Translations under genes and position numbers: made by a program
IMG/VR virus record: IMGVR_UViG_3300046463_000548
Location: 1-64,000 of that record
Source: a virus
Reading direction: 5' to 3' (one strand)
DNA: 64,000 nucleotides
Shown here: positions 48,745-57,913 of the stretch, piece by piece
How positions within the stretch are numbered: position 1 is the first letter of the stretch
How the letters are laid out: every line of letters starts with the position of its first letter
Notes under the pieces: model-generated
Database searches by the model: none
What the model was told of the DNA's origin: nothing
The model's input: the letters and a program-made list of their open reading frames with translations, nothing else

Positions 48745-48746
48745 AA

Positions 48747-49208
48747 GTGATTCTGACCAAAGAACATCTTTCGCTCAGGAGTATCCGGCGCGCTGCCGAT
48801 CATTTTCTGGCATTGTCCTCGCCGTTTGTCCTGGCAGCTTTAGTTGGTGTTGGGGGCGTGTGGTCGGTGGAACGTGCGCCCGCGCAGACCATTGTCGATA
48901 CGTCTACCTACTTCCAGGTTCGGGCGGGGCAGAGCCTGAACCTGGATGTCCCAGTGATCGTTCAGACGCAGGCACAGCGTGAGATGTATCGCACGTGGTT
49001 GACCGACGCGTCTGGGAACGTGGCCTACCGGTTCCCAGATCAAATGGTTCAGGACACAACGCGTCTGGACCTATCCAAACGACAGCTAACTGTTCCTACG
49101 TTCATCAAGAGCGGTGTGTACGTACTGCACGTAGAAGTGATCTATCCGTTCAATCCATTGAAGAACGGAACGATCCTGATGAGCGTTGCGACGCTGTACA
49201 TAGATTGA
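48747..49208 (+). CDS. membrane-anchored periplasmic protein in the lysis cassette
   Basis: A 153-residue protein with GTG start behind GAAGGGG. Residues 22-38 (LSSPFVLAALVGVGGVW) are a signal-anchor. The rest is a beta-rich periplasmic domain (YFQVRAGQSLNLDVPVIVQT, then VYVLHVEVIYPF). Its place between holin and endolysin suggests a lysis helper such as a spanin, but its length and beta content are unlike known spanins. Confidence 0.65.
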   Translation: MILTKEHLSLRSIRRAADHFLALSSPFVLAALVGVGGVWSVERAPAQTIVDTSTYFQVRAGQSLNLDVPVIVQTQAQREMYRTWLTDASGNVAYRFPDQMVQDTTRLDLSKRQLTVPTFIKSGVYVLHVEVIYPFNPLKNGTILMSVATLYID

Positions 49209-49216
49209 GTATAGAA

Positions 49217-49909
49217 ATGTCTACACCATCGAGCTATTCCATAAAAGCGGCTCAGCTTTCCGCATTCTGTCCGGCACTTCCACAAGCAACAGTATCGATC
49301 CTTGTTGATTCGATTAACGCGGCAATGGCGCGCTTCCAGATTGATCAGAGTCCGCGCCGGGTGCGTTATTTCATGGCACAGACGTGTTTTGAAACGGCGA
49401 GATACACCTCGTTTTCAGAAAACCTGATGTACACAACGGCTCAGCGACTGGTTGCGGTTTGGCCTACGCGGTTCACACTGCAGGCTCCGCTTCAGCCGAG
49501 CGTTAGCTATGTCCAAACGGGCCTGGCCTACGCCCCGAACTACATAAACAACCCGGAAGCGTTAGCGAACCTCGTGTACGCGAATCGCATGGGTAACGGG
49601 AGTGTTGAGTCGGGTGACGGTTGGCTGTTTCATGGCCGGGGTGCCATCCAGCTAACCGGGCGTGCTGCGTATGCAGCTTATGACAAGGCGGTGTACGGCG
49701 ATGGCCGCATTCTTGCCAACCCGAATCTCGTATCAAACATCAAAGACGCAATGCTGTCCGCTGCGTGGTTCTGGAGTTCCAACGGACTCAATGCGCAGGC
49801 GGATGCCGATGCGTTCACGCGCGCCACGCAAATCATCAATGGTTCGACGGTCACTGTTGCTCAGCGACTTCCTGTCTTGAATCTCGCGAATTCGACATTC
49901 GTCTGGTGA
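49217..49909 (+). CDS. endolysin, GH19 chitinase-like
   Basis: A 230-residue protein matching glycoside hydrolase family 19 lysins: the catalytic Glu is in RRVRYFMAQTCFETARYTSF, with YANRMGNGS and FHGRGAIQLTGRAAYAAYDK, and the helix DAMLSAAWFW. The enzyme cuts peptidoglycan glycans. It lacks a signal peptide, so holin release is expected. The ATG at 49217 is chosen; the preceding TTG frame is leader. Confidence 0.88.
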   Translation: MSTPSSYSIKAAQLSAFCPALPQATVSILVDSINAAMARFQIDQSPRRVRYFMAQTCFETARYTSFSENLMYTTAQRLVAVWPTRFTLQAPLQPSVSYVQTGLAYAPNYINNPEALANLVYANRMGNGSVESGDGWLFHGRGAIQLTGRAAYAAYDKAVYGDGRILANPNLVSNIKDAMLSAAWFWSSNGLNAQADADAFTRATQIINGSTVTVAQRLPVLNLANSTFVW

Positions 49910-49927
49910 GGAACGCGCTTGATTTAC

Positions 49928-49984
49928 CCAAGTTACTGGAATCGAGATGATTCACGACCACACGTCGGGGAGTAAGTAACTTGG
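49928..49984. repeat. inverted repeat between lysis and fibre genes
   Basis: Ten-base arms CCAAGTTACT (49928-49937) and AGTAACTTGG (49975-49984) around 37 bases. It is directly upstream of the promoter-like AAATAAATACT. It lacks a T-run and could be an mRNA processing hairpin or operator. Confidence 0.55.
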
Positions 49985-49992
49985 TCTCTACC

Positions 49993-50003
49993 AAATAAAT
50001 ACT
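49993..50003 (+). promoter_or_regulatory. T4-late-like -10 sequence
   Basis: AAATAAATACT, containing ATAAATA, close to the T4 late consensus TATAAATA. It lies 22 bases before the fibre gene at 50025. Confidence 0.55.
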
Positions 50004-50024
50004 GGCGCGATAAGAGGCAACCTA

Positions 50025-51851
50025 ATGGAAAGCGTATTTTATTATCCAGTGACCCTGCACAGGGGCGCTGTAGCTACACCTGTAGTCGCGGCGTGGGCCC
50101 AGTCACTTCCTAACAGCAACGATATTCAGAGTTTGGTGCTGGTGCTGTCCAGTTCGGAGGGCACGCAAGAGCCTGGTATGTATCTGTGGGATGGATCGCG
50201 TTGGCGTCTGACTATCCCATACCAGAACGTGGCCTATGCCATCATCAACGGCGCGCAACTCGATCTGTATTTTAGTTTGTCCGCACCCGTGCAAACACCC
50301 GCGACGGGAACGGTTGATGTTTGGCGAAACGCCATTGAATTCCCGACCACTTCACTCGCAAGCGAAAACAATCTCGTGTGGGGTGTTTCCTACGTGCCCG
50401 CTGTGGGCGCGGGTGCGGGGACGGTAACGTCGGTCAACAACGTGGGTCCTGACGGTACCGGGAACGTCTCAATCGCAATCTCGAACATTCCGGGCCTGCA
50501 GGCAGCGCTCGCGAATGCTGGTTCGGTCAAGACGGTGGATGGTCAATCACCCGACGCGAACGGCAACATTGTCGTTAGAGCGCAGGATAACAACGCAGCA
50601 TCAGGCGTGTCGCTTATCGCTGATTCGGGTGCGACCACAGGCAACATAAAGCTAACACGCCTAGTAGCGGGTTCAGGTATCACGCTCGCAGCGGATGCTA
50701 ACGGCAACCTGAAGATCAACGGTTCGTCACAGGGCGTAACGCAAGTTACCTCTGAAGGCACGGGGACTTCGTTGATCGGAAATGACGGGACGACGGGTGG
50801 TATCGCCATTCTCAAGTCGCTAGCTGCCGGTTCGAACATCACGATCACACCAGATGCACAGAACCAGACGCTGACCATTACTGCGAATCAGACTATCACT
50901 CCAGCTACAACCTCAGCGCTTGGTGGCGTTATCGTCAAGGCCGGTTTGTCTGTGGATGGTTCGGGCAATCTGTCTTTGGCCGCACCTACGGGTGTGAATC
51001 TCGGTGGCGTGAAAGCTGGTACCGGTATTTCGATAGCAGCAGACGGCACAATCTCAGCTTCCGGCGCGGTGACTTCAGTATCTGGACAGACGGGTGCGGT
51101 TGTAGTCCAAGCATCGGACACGTCAACTGCTTCGGGTACCTCACTAATTAGTGACTCAGGTGCTACGACTGGAAACATCAAGATCAAGCGCGTTGTTGCA
51201 GGCTCCAACATTACGTTGGCGGCTGACGGTAATGGCAACCTGCGGATCAATTCGACGTTGACCTCTGCGGTGACCTCGTTTGCAACGGGCACGTCAGGTC
51301 AGTTGGTTGGTGACATCGTATTTGCTGCGGGTCAGGCGATTTCACTGTCGAACACGGGCAACACGATTCAAATCAACGGTACAGGCGTTCCTGAGGCTCC
51401 CAACGACGGCGGCCTATACGGTCGTCAGAACCAGGGGTGGACGGCGATTCCTGCCACTTCGAATCCGATTGTTGAGGTCAACGGGCAAACGGGTACGGGG
51501 GCTGTGTTGTTGGTTGAGGCATCGCCTCCAGCTAATACCGCTGTCATCAAATCGCTGGTCGCTGGTGCCAACGTCTCGATCACCGATAACTCCGGGCTCA
51601 TCACGATCACTGCGTCGATACCTGGAGGCACGGTCGCTACTGTCAACAGCAAAGGACCCGATGGTTCGGGCAACGTGACGCTTGCTGCCTCTGATGTGTC
51701 TGCGCTTCCTATCGTAGGCGGAACTATGGGCGGGGCCATCAACATGAACTCATTCAAGGTCACGGGGCTACCTACGCCAACTGTTGGGAGTGATGCCGTT
51801 CCTCTCTCGCTCATCACGGGATTGGTAATTGACGGCGGCGTGATTGGTTAA
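50025..51851 (+). CDS. tail fibre, long repeat shaft
   Basis: A 608-residue fibre with a different N-terminal domain (MESVFYYPVTLHRGAVATPV, LWDGSRWRLTIPYQNVAYAI) and the same repeat shaft as the 40080 fibre (TSVSGQTGAVVVQASDTSTA, SGATTGNIKIKRVVAGSNIT). The C-terminus ends SLITGLVIDGGVIG. GATAAGAGGC lies upstream. A side fibre or additional shaft component. Confidence 0.82.
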   Translation: MESVFYYPVTLHRGAVATPVVAAWAQSLPNSNDIQSLVLVLSSSEGTQEPGMYLWDGSRWRLTIPYQNVAYAIINGAQLDLYFSLSAPVQTPATGTVDVWRNAIEFPTTSLASENNLVWGVSYVPAVGAGAGTVTSVNNVGPDGTGNVSIAISNIPGLQAALANAGSVKTVDGQSPDANGNIVVRAQDNNAASGVSLIADSGATTGNIKLTRLVAGSGITLAADANGNLKINGSSQGVTQVTSEGTGTSLIGNDGTTGGIAILKSLAAGSNITITPDAQNQTLTITANQTITPATTSALGGVIVKAGLSVDGSGNLSLAAPTGVNLGGVKAGTGISIAADGTISASGAVTSVSGQTGAVVVQASDTSTASGTSLISDSGATTGNIKIKRVVAGSNITLAADGNGNLRINSTLTSAVTSFATGTSGQLVGDIVFAAGQAISLSNTGNTIQINGTGVPEAPNDGGLYGRQNQGWTAIPATSNPIVEVNGQTGTGAVLLVEASPPANTAVIKSLVAGANVSITDNSGLITITASIPGGTVATVNSKGPDGSGNVTLAASDVSALPIVGGTMGGAINMNSFKVTGLPTPTVGSDAVPLSLITGLVIDGGVIG

Positions 51852-51866
51852 TGAGGGAAAAAGATA

Positions 51867-53141
51867 ATGAACGTTAATATTCCAGTCGCGCTCCCAAGGA
51901 TACTCACGGCGGGAGTAAAGCCGACAGCAGCGCAGCTTCTTCAGGGGCAATTGTCGATTAATCTGGTGGACCGCAAGCTGTTCACACTCGATAACACTGG
52001 GGCAATCCAACAGATCGGAGTGGCTTTATCGGACCTGTCTGCAGTCGCCGCCACGGGTAGCTATAACGACCTGAAAGACAAGCCAAACATCAGTGGATCG
52101 TATGTGCTGCCCGCTGCGACAGCTACTGTCTTGGGCGGTGTGTTGATCCCTACGGCGGCCGGGTTGTCAGTAGCCGCCAACGGGACACTTACCAATACGG
52201 GTGTGCTGTCCGTCAACTCGCGCACGGGAGCAATCACACTCACAGCTACTGACGTGGGACTGCCTACCGATCTTTTGTCGGGGCCTTCCACAACTGTGGC
52301 ATCGAAGTATCTACCGGCGTCGCTCGGTGGTGCGCTGACGTATCAGACGACGTGGAACGCATCAACGAACACACCTGCTCTCGCTTCGGGTGTTGGCACC
52401 AAGGGCTTCTACTACGTGGTGTCCGTGGCGGGTACCACCAATCTGAATGGGATAAGCACGTGGGGCGTAGGTGATTGGGCTATCTATGATGGCACAGCTT
52501 GGGGGCGCTTGGCTAACTCAAGCTCAGCCGTAGCGTCCGTCAATAGCAAGACGGGTGCGGTCACGCTTACCGCTGCGGACATTACAGGCTTCGCTGCGGT
52601 GGCAACGTCAGGCAACTACAACGACCTGTCGAATAAGCCAACGCCGTACTCGCTGCCCGTAGCGACTACCGCAGCAATCGGCGGTGTGATGCTGACAACC
52701 GCTGCACAGCAAGCGGGTAATTCCGCGACAGGCAAATTGGCGTCGGTTGCGACATCGGGCTCGTACAACGATCTTCTGAATCTGCCTGCAAATCCGAGCG
52801 TCGCGCGACTTCCGGTGAACGTGCAGGGAAATCCGAACGTCATCACCGAAGTGTTTTATGACTTCTCGCAAGCCTGCCAGTTTCCGCAAAACTTTGCGGG
52901 TTCGGTAATCACGGCGAAGCTCATATCAGGGACTACGGCCACCATTCGCATCATGCAATACAACACGGCCAATCCGTCAGGTGTGCAGGTGGGCACGATC
53001 AACGTCGATACGGTCAACGGCACGACGTTTAGTTCAGTGGGTTCCGTCACGTCCTACGCAATCGGGGATGAACTGTCATATCAGTTCGTGACTACGAACA
53101 TCTCGCGTTTCACCGTGACCCTTCAGGGCACGTGGCAGTAG
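51867..53141 (+). CDS. tail fibre with shaft repeats and tip domain
   Basis: A 424-residue protein. It starts MNVNIPVALPRILTAGVKPT with a short adaptor (LQGQLSINLVDRKLFTLDNT, common at the N-termini of fibre parts), continues with NSRTGAITLTATDVG-type shaft units and a GISTWGVGDWAIYDGTAWGR domain shared with the 44193 fibre, and ends with a beta-sandwich-like tip (SGTTATIRIMQYNTAN to RFTVTLQGTWQ). Confidence 0.8.
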   Translation: MNVNIPVALPRILTAGVKPTAAQLLQGQLSINLVDRKLFTLDNTGAIQQIGVALSDLSAVAATGSYNDLKDKPNISGSYVLPAATATVLGGVLIPTAAGLSVAANGTLTNTGVLSVNSRTGAITLTATDVGLPTDLLSGPSTTVASKYLPASLGGALTYQTTWNASTNTPALASGVGTKGFYYVVSVAGTTNLNGISTWGVGDWAIYDGTAWGRLANSSSAVASVNSKTGAVTLTAADITGFAAVATSGNYNDLSNKPTPYSLPVATTAAIGGVMLTTAAQQAGNSATGKLASVATSGSYNDLLNLPANPSVARLPVNVQGNPNVITEVFYDFSQACQFPQNFAGSVITAKLISGTTATIRIMQYNTANPSGVQVGTINVDTVNGTTFSSVGSVTSYAIGDELSYQFVTTNISRFTVTLQGTWQ

Positions 53142-53163
53142 TAATCGCCAAGGAGAATAAAAA

Positions 53164-54309
53164 ATGGCTGTTCCGCAATTCATAGCAGCGCAAGAAGGTT
53201 TCGACATCTATCCGAATGGTGCCCTAGCTGCTAATTACCCGTGGTTCGTGACGAACGCCGCGCAGCAAGGCCAGATAAATTCGACGGCAGGTGCATTCGG
53301 TGGGTGTGCTTTGACGTTCCCGACTTCAGGTGCGGGATCAACGCTGGTATCGGGATTCGAGTATCAGTTCCCGTCCACCATGAGCATGATTCGAGGCAAC
53401 ACTGCGACGGCAGGTAAAGGGTCGTTTGCTATCAGTGGTTGGCTGAACATCAGCACTATGTCGGCAGGTTCAGGTACGTTGCTCGGCTTAGGTACGGCAG
53501 GTGTTCCGGGCTCGTTCTATCCGTTGCTCAACGTATCTAACAGCACTGCGGGTGGTACGAATCTCCAGTTCATAACAAACATCAACAGCCCGACATCATC
53601 ACCGTACAACTTCAACATTCAGTTGAACACGTACTACTGGGTGCAACTGCAATTCTCGTACTACAGCGCGACGAGCACCGCGTCATCAGCAGTCCTGCAA
53701 GCCACGTACACGATCAACGGTGCTGCTGTACAAACGGACATTCCAGTCACGTGGACCGCTGACGTGTTCTCTGGTGCTCAGATTGCCAATCGGTTGAAGT
53801 TCTACGCATCGAATTTCGTGTCCTATTTCTGGGACGATCTGATGATCCAGGCGGTGAGTGGTGCAGACACGAACTGGCCGTTGGGTGCTGGCGTTAACCC
53901 CACGCCGGAAACCGTACCGTCGATCAGTGCTCGACGCATCTATGCGCTGGCTGCAACCGGCAACGGTTCGCTGACACAGATGACGCCGTCTGGGGCTCAG
54001 CCGAACTGGCAGTCCGCTACAGATACGACAGGTGCCAACTACGTGCTTGCCACCGCCATAGGACAGACGGATACGTACAAGTGGAATGCCCCAGCAATGT
54101 CAGATGTGCGCGCAGTGTCGATTCGCGGCAATTCGAATCGCTACCAGAACTTGAATGGCTCGTTCAAGACATCAGCGGGCGGCACGCTGACACAGATGGC
54201 GACAAATAACGGGGCATCGCGCTACATCGGTATTGCAGAAACCGATGGGACGAATGCATGGACGACTGCGTCGATCAACGCTGCCGAGTTCGGCCAGAGT
54301 TCCAAGTAA
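53164..54309 (+). CDS. virion surface protein with lectin-like fold
   Basis: A 381-residue protein whose first 230 residues look like a concanavalin-type lectin sandwich (GFDIYPNGALAANYPWFV, KGSFAISGWLNISTM, YWVQLQFSYYSATSTASSAV, FWDDLMIQAVSG). The C-terminal 130 residues (ARRIYALAATGNGSLTQMTP, ADTYKWNAP-type) form a second beta domain shared with the next protein. Glycan binding at the tail tip is plausible. Confidence 0.7.
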   Translation: MAVPQFIAAQEGFDIYPNGALAANYPWFVTNAAQQGQINSTAGAFGGCALTFPTSGAGSTLVSGFEYQFPSTMSMIRGNTATAGKGSFAISGWLNISTMSAGSGTLLGLGTAGVPGSFYPLLNVSNSTAGGTNLQFITNINSPTSSPYNFNIQLNTYYWVQLQFSYYSATSTASSAVLQATYTINGAAVQTDIPVTWTADVFSGAQIANRLKFYASNFVSYFWDDLMIQAVSGADTNWPLGAGVNPTPETVPSISARRIYALAATGNGSLTQMTPSGAQPNWQSATDTTGANYVLATAIGQTDTYKWNAPAMSDVRAVSIRGNSNRYQNLNGSFKTSAGGTLTQMATNNGASRYIGIAETDGTNAWTTASINAAEFGQSSK

Positions 54310-54322
54310 GGAGTATCTAACA

Positions 54323-56542
54323 ATGACCCTCAAGTACATGCAAGGATTCGAGACGATAGTCGATGATTCCGATCTTCGCGCTCAAGGTTGGGCACCCAAT
54401 CCGGCCAAGGCTTCGGCACGCAACGTACTAACGATTCCCTCGGTTAGCGGAGTATCCGGCTTCAGCTTGCGGCCTATGGGACCTTACAACAACCCCCTTT
54501 CAAGTACGCTATGGGGGTCGGCTTCAGCTAATGACTTTGGCTATTTCAATACGGGCATCACTGTTAATCAGGCGTGGCTCGCAGGAGGCGTGACGTTTGG
54601 ATTTGGCATCAAGTTCAACAGCGGCACGCAGGCAAACTACGGAGCGGGATCAACACTAAACAGTAACCAGGCGTGCTTTGACGGCACACGATACTGGGCG
54701 CTACGCCGTATAGGTAGTTCGACCAATGTCGCTTTTTCGACCGACCTGGTTAACTGGACAGTAGCGCAGAATCAGCCGCCCATTAGTATGGACAGCACCA
54801 CTACCCTAGCGTACATGGGCGGCGGTGTGGTAGCCGTTACAGGCACGGGAGCCGCGAGTACCACTAGCCAAGTGGTTTACTACATTTCGAATCCTACAGG
54901 ATCGTGGTCTACAGTTACGCTAAGAGGTTCTCTGGGTAGTGCAGTGGTTACGGGATGCGCTGGACAGACAGGCAACGCCACCTACCCGCATGTAGTTAGC
55001 ATTGCTTCGGCTGCTGCAGGAACTCTTGGGTCCGTGTTTGTAGGCTCGCTAGGTGGTGCAATGTCCAGCGTCGTTACATTTACTACAACTATCTCTGCGC
55101 AGGCAACCGCGCGAATACGCGTATGCGGTACGATTGTTGTGGCGGCATCTACTAGTCTTCTTGCATCAGCAGACAACACGAGTGGGTCCTTCAATACGGC
55201 AGGTGCATGGACTACGTGTACTCCGTCAAGTTTCAATGGTTATGTGAATGATGTAGCCTACCATCCGACTTCGAATCAATGGATCATCGTCACATCTGCT
55301 GGTATCTACACCATACCAAACAGTGGGGGAAGTGCGGGTACACCTGCGGTACTGCCCTCTGCACCGGCAGCTACTGTTCGGTACTCCACGGTAGGTATGC
55401 TCAATGTGCATCTGGTTGGGACTACATTGATTGCCACCGGCCAGCAAGGTCACATTGTGATCTCGGCTGACGGAGGTAACACGTGGACAGAAAGTGGCGG
55501 TCATCTTTTGCCTGTCGGTACTTCAGGCATTGACTGGCGCACTACTATCTATGATGGTTCACGCTATGTGCTGTTCTCAGACACAACCAGCGGCGTTATA
55601 GCCACGACACCTGATCTGCAGACAAACTATATAGCTCAGTACGCTCAAGAGCCTGCCGAGGTTACTCAAGCTACAGGTAGTACTTTGCTGGGGACTGGAT
55701 TGATTCCGGGAAATGTGCCTTCCGCTACTACGGGGCAGTGGGCAATGGCCAATAGTAGCAATCCGGCGATGCTTCAAATCGGTCCAGTGTCTAGTGGGAG
55801 CCGCAACTACGTCCTTGACGCGTTCAACACGGGGCTTCCGCTGCTCACAGGCACGATCCCAACGACGACGCAGCTATATCATTACATAGAAATTAAGATG
55901 ATAAAGGCTGCGGCCACTGCTAACACCTTCACCGTAGCATTGTATATAGACGGGTTGTTGGCCGGGACATCGGCTTCTATTGCCTATGCGGGTGCGTCGG
56001 ACACAACGGCATTGCTGATTATGGTGTTCCAACGCAACGGCGTGTTTACGGCCATTGATGATATATACGTCACGCTAGACGATGGAGTGGCAGGTACGCT
56101 GCAGGGGCCGCTGGGTATCGTCAACATCGTAGCCCAACGGGGTGAAACCGATACGCAAGCGCAGTGGGTTAAGACGGGCTCGGCAGCATCGAATTCGTTG
56201 TCGGTGAACCAACCAGCGCTGTCCTCGTCTTCTGCTAACTACGTCACGTCGGCTAATGCGGGCGACAAAGACATTTATGGGTCAATCGATGCACTGCCAG
56301 CGGGTTACTCACCCAAGGCTATTCAGAACGAAGCGTACTTCACCAAGACCTCAGGAACTGCGCCGGTCGTTAATATCGGCTCGCTCAGCGGCTCTACCGA
56401 GAGTGACAGTGCCAACGCAACGATCAGCGGTGCGGGTACTACGTACGTGTCGCAGATTCTGGAGAAAGATCCGAACGGGAACGTTGCTTTGACTCCCGCT
56501 GCCGTGAACGCGATGAAGTTCGTGCTGAATCACATAAGCTAA
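54323..56542 (+). CDS. virion surface protein: lectin domain with inserted propeller
   Basis: A 739-residue protein paralogous at both ends to its upstream neighbour. Between the two halves of the lectin-like domain a repeat region (about residues 110-430) contains sialidase-type elements such as FDGTRYWALRRIGSSTNVAF, STDLVNWTV, VISADGGNTWTESGG and YDGSRYVLFSD, pointing to an inserted BNR-like beta-propeller. C-terminus (RGETDTQAQWVKTGSAAS to LNHIS) matches the neighbour's second domain. AAGGAG precedes the ATG. Confidence 0.75.
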   Translation: MTLKYMQGFETIVDDSDLRAQGWAPNPAKASARNVLTIPSVSGVSGFSLRPMGPYNNPLSSTLWGSASANDFGYFNTGITVNQAWLAGGVTFGFGIKFNSGTQANYGAGSTLNSNQACFDGTRYWALRRIGSSTNVAFSTDLVNWTVAQNQPPISMDSTTTLAYMGGGVVAVTGTGAASTTSQVVYYISNPTGSWSTVTLRGSLGSAVVTGCAGQTGNATYPHVVSIASAAAGTLGSVFVGSLGGAMSSVVTFTTTISAQATARIRVCGTIVVAASTSLLASADNTSGSFNTAGAWTTCTPSSFNGYVNDVAYHPTSNQWIIVTSAGIYTIPNSGGSAGTPAVLPSAPAATVRYSTVGMLNVHLVGTTLIATGQQGHIVISADGGNTWTESGGHLLPVGTSGIDWRTTIYDGSRYVLFSDTTSGVIATTPDLQTNYIAQYAQEPAEVTQATGSTLLGTGLIPGNVPSATTGQWAMANSSNPAMLQIGPVSSGSRNYVLDAFNTGLPLLTGTIPTTTQLYHYIEIKMIKAAATANTFTVALYIDGLLAGTSASIAYAGASDTTALLIMVFQRNGVFTAIDDIYVTLDDGVAGTLQGPLGIVNIVAQRGETDTQAQWVKTGSAASNSLSVNQPALSSSSANYVTSANAGDKDIYGSIDALPAGYSPKAIQNEAYFTKTSGTAPVVNIGSLSGSTESDSANATISGAGTTYVSQILEKDPNGNVALTPAAVNAMKFVLNHIS

Positions 56543-56554
56543 CGGGAGGCTTGA

Positions 56555-56917
56555 ATGGCTAATCCCGTAAAGGCTCAGGCTGTAGCTCGGCAGGTGCTAG
56601 TGCAGGCGAACCCTGTCGCCAAAGCTCAGGCAGTGGCCCGGCAGGTGCTGCTAACTCAGGGCACCTCGGTCAAAGCCTATGCCGTGGCTCGACAGGTGCT
56701 GGCGACGCCACCTACGAATACGCAAGATTCTAGTGTAGTAGTCGAGGCGGCTGCCTCAGGTTTCATTCCTGCACGAGATTCAGGTGTGGTCGTGGAAGTT
56801 TCGGCGGCTCTTCCGTATCAAGCCAACGACTCTGGCGTGGTGCTGGAGGTCGCTGCGGCTTCGACCGTAACGCCAGCGAAGCCAATGCAGCGCATCGTGT
56901 GGTTCACACCTAGCTAG
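56555..56917 (+). CDS. short tandem-repeat protein
   Basis: A 120-residue protein made of two sets of repeats: VKAQAVARQVL three times in residues 5-50, and DSGVVVEVAAA-like three times in residues 58-105. No domain is recognised. The first set is basic and helical, the second acidic-hydrophobic. It lies within the virion gene block. Confidence 0.72.
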   Translation: MANPVKAQAVARQVLVQANPVAKAQAVARQVLLTQGTSVKAYAVARQVLATPPTNTQDSSVVVEAAASGFIPARDSGVVVEVSAALPYQANDSGVVLEVAAASTVTPAKPMQRIVWFTPS

Positions 56918-56926
56918 GAGATGACT

Positions 56927-57232
56927 ATGTCTGATGTTCAACCCAGCATGAATTTGATCGTAGACGATGCGCGCCAGATGGTTCAGGTCTATGACTTCAA
57001 TCAGACTGACTGGAACGCCAACACGGTTTCGATTCCCGACGAATACACGATCCAGTTTCAGCCGTCAGTGGATCAGGGCGTATTGGACGGCATCGCAAAT
57101 GGTCGCGAGGTTTCGTACGCGACGCAGATGGCGTACGCGAATCGCCCGTTCGGCACCGGTTACATAACCGAGTCGTATACGGTGTCGCTGCAGCAGTTGC
57201 TTCCAAAAGACAGCACTACAACGACGGCATAA
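56927..57232 (+). CDS. small virion-region protein, unknown
   Basis: A 101-residue protein (MSDVQPSMNLIVDDARQMVQ, NAMTVSIP-type strands, ending QQLLPKDSTTTTA). The ATG at 56927 is preferred to the one at 56921 because AGGAG then has 7-base spacing. Function unknown. Confidence 0.7.
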   Translation: MSDVQPSMNLIVDDARQMVQVYDFNQTDWNANTVSIPDEYTIQFQPSVDQGVLDGIANGREVSYATQMAYANRPFGTGYITESYTVSLQQLLPKDSTTTTA

Positions 57233-57313
57233 CAGCTAAAGAGTTGGGTACGTGAACTCGATTGAGAAAGCGTACCCAACGACATAGGAAGGTCAATTGA
57301 AGAAGGGGGTACC

Positions 57314-57598
57314 GTGAGAGTCGAAGCTGCAAACCGACTTGCCGCAGACGTACTGATGAACAATGAAAACGTGACTGTTGGATTTGATGAAAGCCGGGTA
57401 GGGCAGGTGCATGAGCTAGAGGGTTCCTCTGAACTGCCGATCTATCCGCTTCCTCAGGGACACAATCTGGACGACGGTGTGCTGAAGACGGGCATCGACT
57501 GTGATCCGGAGATGGCACCTATCGAACCCGTGAGCGATCCGGGAGTGCCTGAGCTAAACGCAGCGGCCCGCTTGGCAGCAGCGACACCGAATATCTAA
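57314..57598 (+). CDS. protein with the family tag at both ends
   Basis: A 94-residue protein with GTG start behind GAAGGGGG. The N-terminus MRVEAANRLAAD is a version of the tag seen in genes 1-10, and the C-terminus PELNAAARLAAATPNI holds an almost perfect copy. Between them is an acidic, proline-rich linker (GSSELPIYPLPQGHNL). It lies among virion genes, which fits an association of the tag with virion assembly. No other function is evident. Confidence 0.72.
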   Translation: MRVEAANRLAADVLMNNENVTVGFDESRVGQVHELEGSSELPIYPLPQGHNLDDGVLKTGIDCDPEMAPIEPVSDPGVPELNAAARLAAATPNI

Positions 57599-57696
57599 AT
57601 ACGTACTGTTCCCCAACACAATTTGATATATGCAGGGACTTTGCGGCAAGTAACGACCTTTACTTGCGTATCAATTTGGGCACGGGGAATACAGTT

Positions 57697-57909
57697 ATGG
57701 ACAAGGTGGACGAGGCTCAAGGGCTGATTGAAGACGTGAGGGAGGACCATATTTCGCACATTCGCTCACGCGTAGGCAAGTCGCTAATCTTCAGCGGCTT
57801 CTGTTACTACTGCTATGAGGGTGTGCGCTCGCCTCATATATTTTGTGATCTTGATTGTCGGGATGACTACGAACGCGAGCAGAGAATGAACAGAATAGAA
57901 GGCCGATAG
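57697..57909 (+). CDS. TraR/DksA-type zinc finger protein
   Basis: A 70-residue protein from MDKVDEAQGLIEDVREDHIS (GGGGAATACAGTT upstream). The zinc finger CYYC...CDLDC is near residues 36-55, and the N-terminal helix with acidic residues fits TraR-like proteins. TraR and related phage proteins bind the RNA polymerase secondary channel. The upstream frame to 57664 is leader. Confidence 0.76.
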   Translation: MDKVDEAQGLIEDVREDHISHIRSRVGKSLIFSGFCYYCYEGVRSPHIFCDLDCRDDYEREQRMNRIEGR

Positions 57910-57913
57910 AGCA

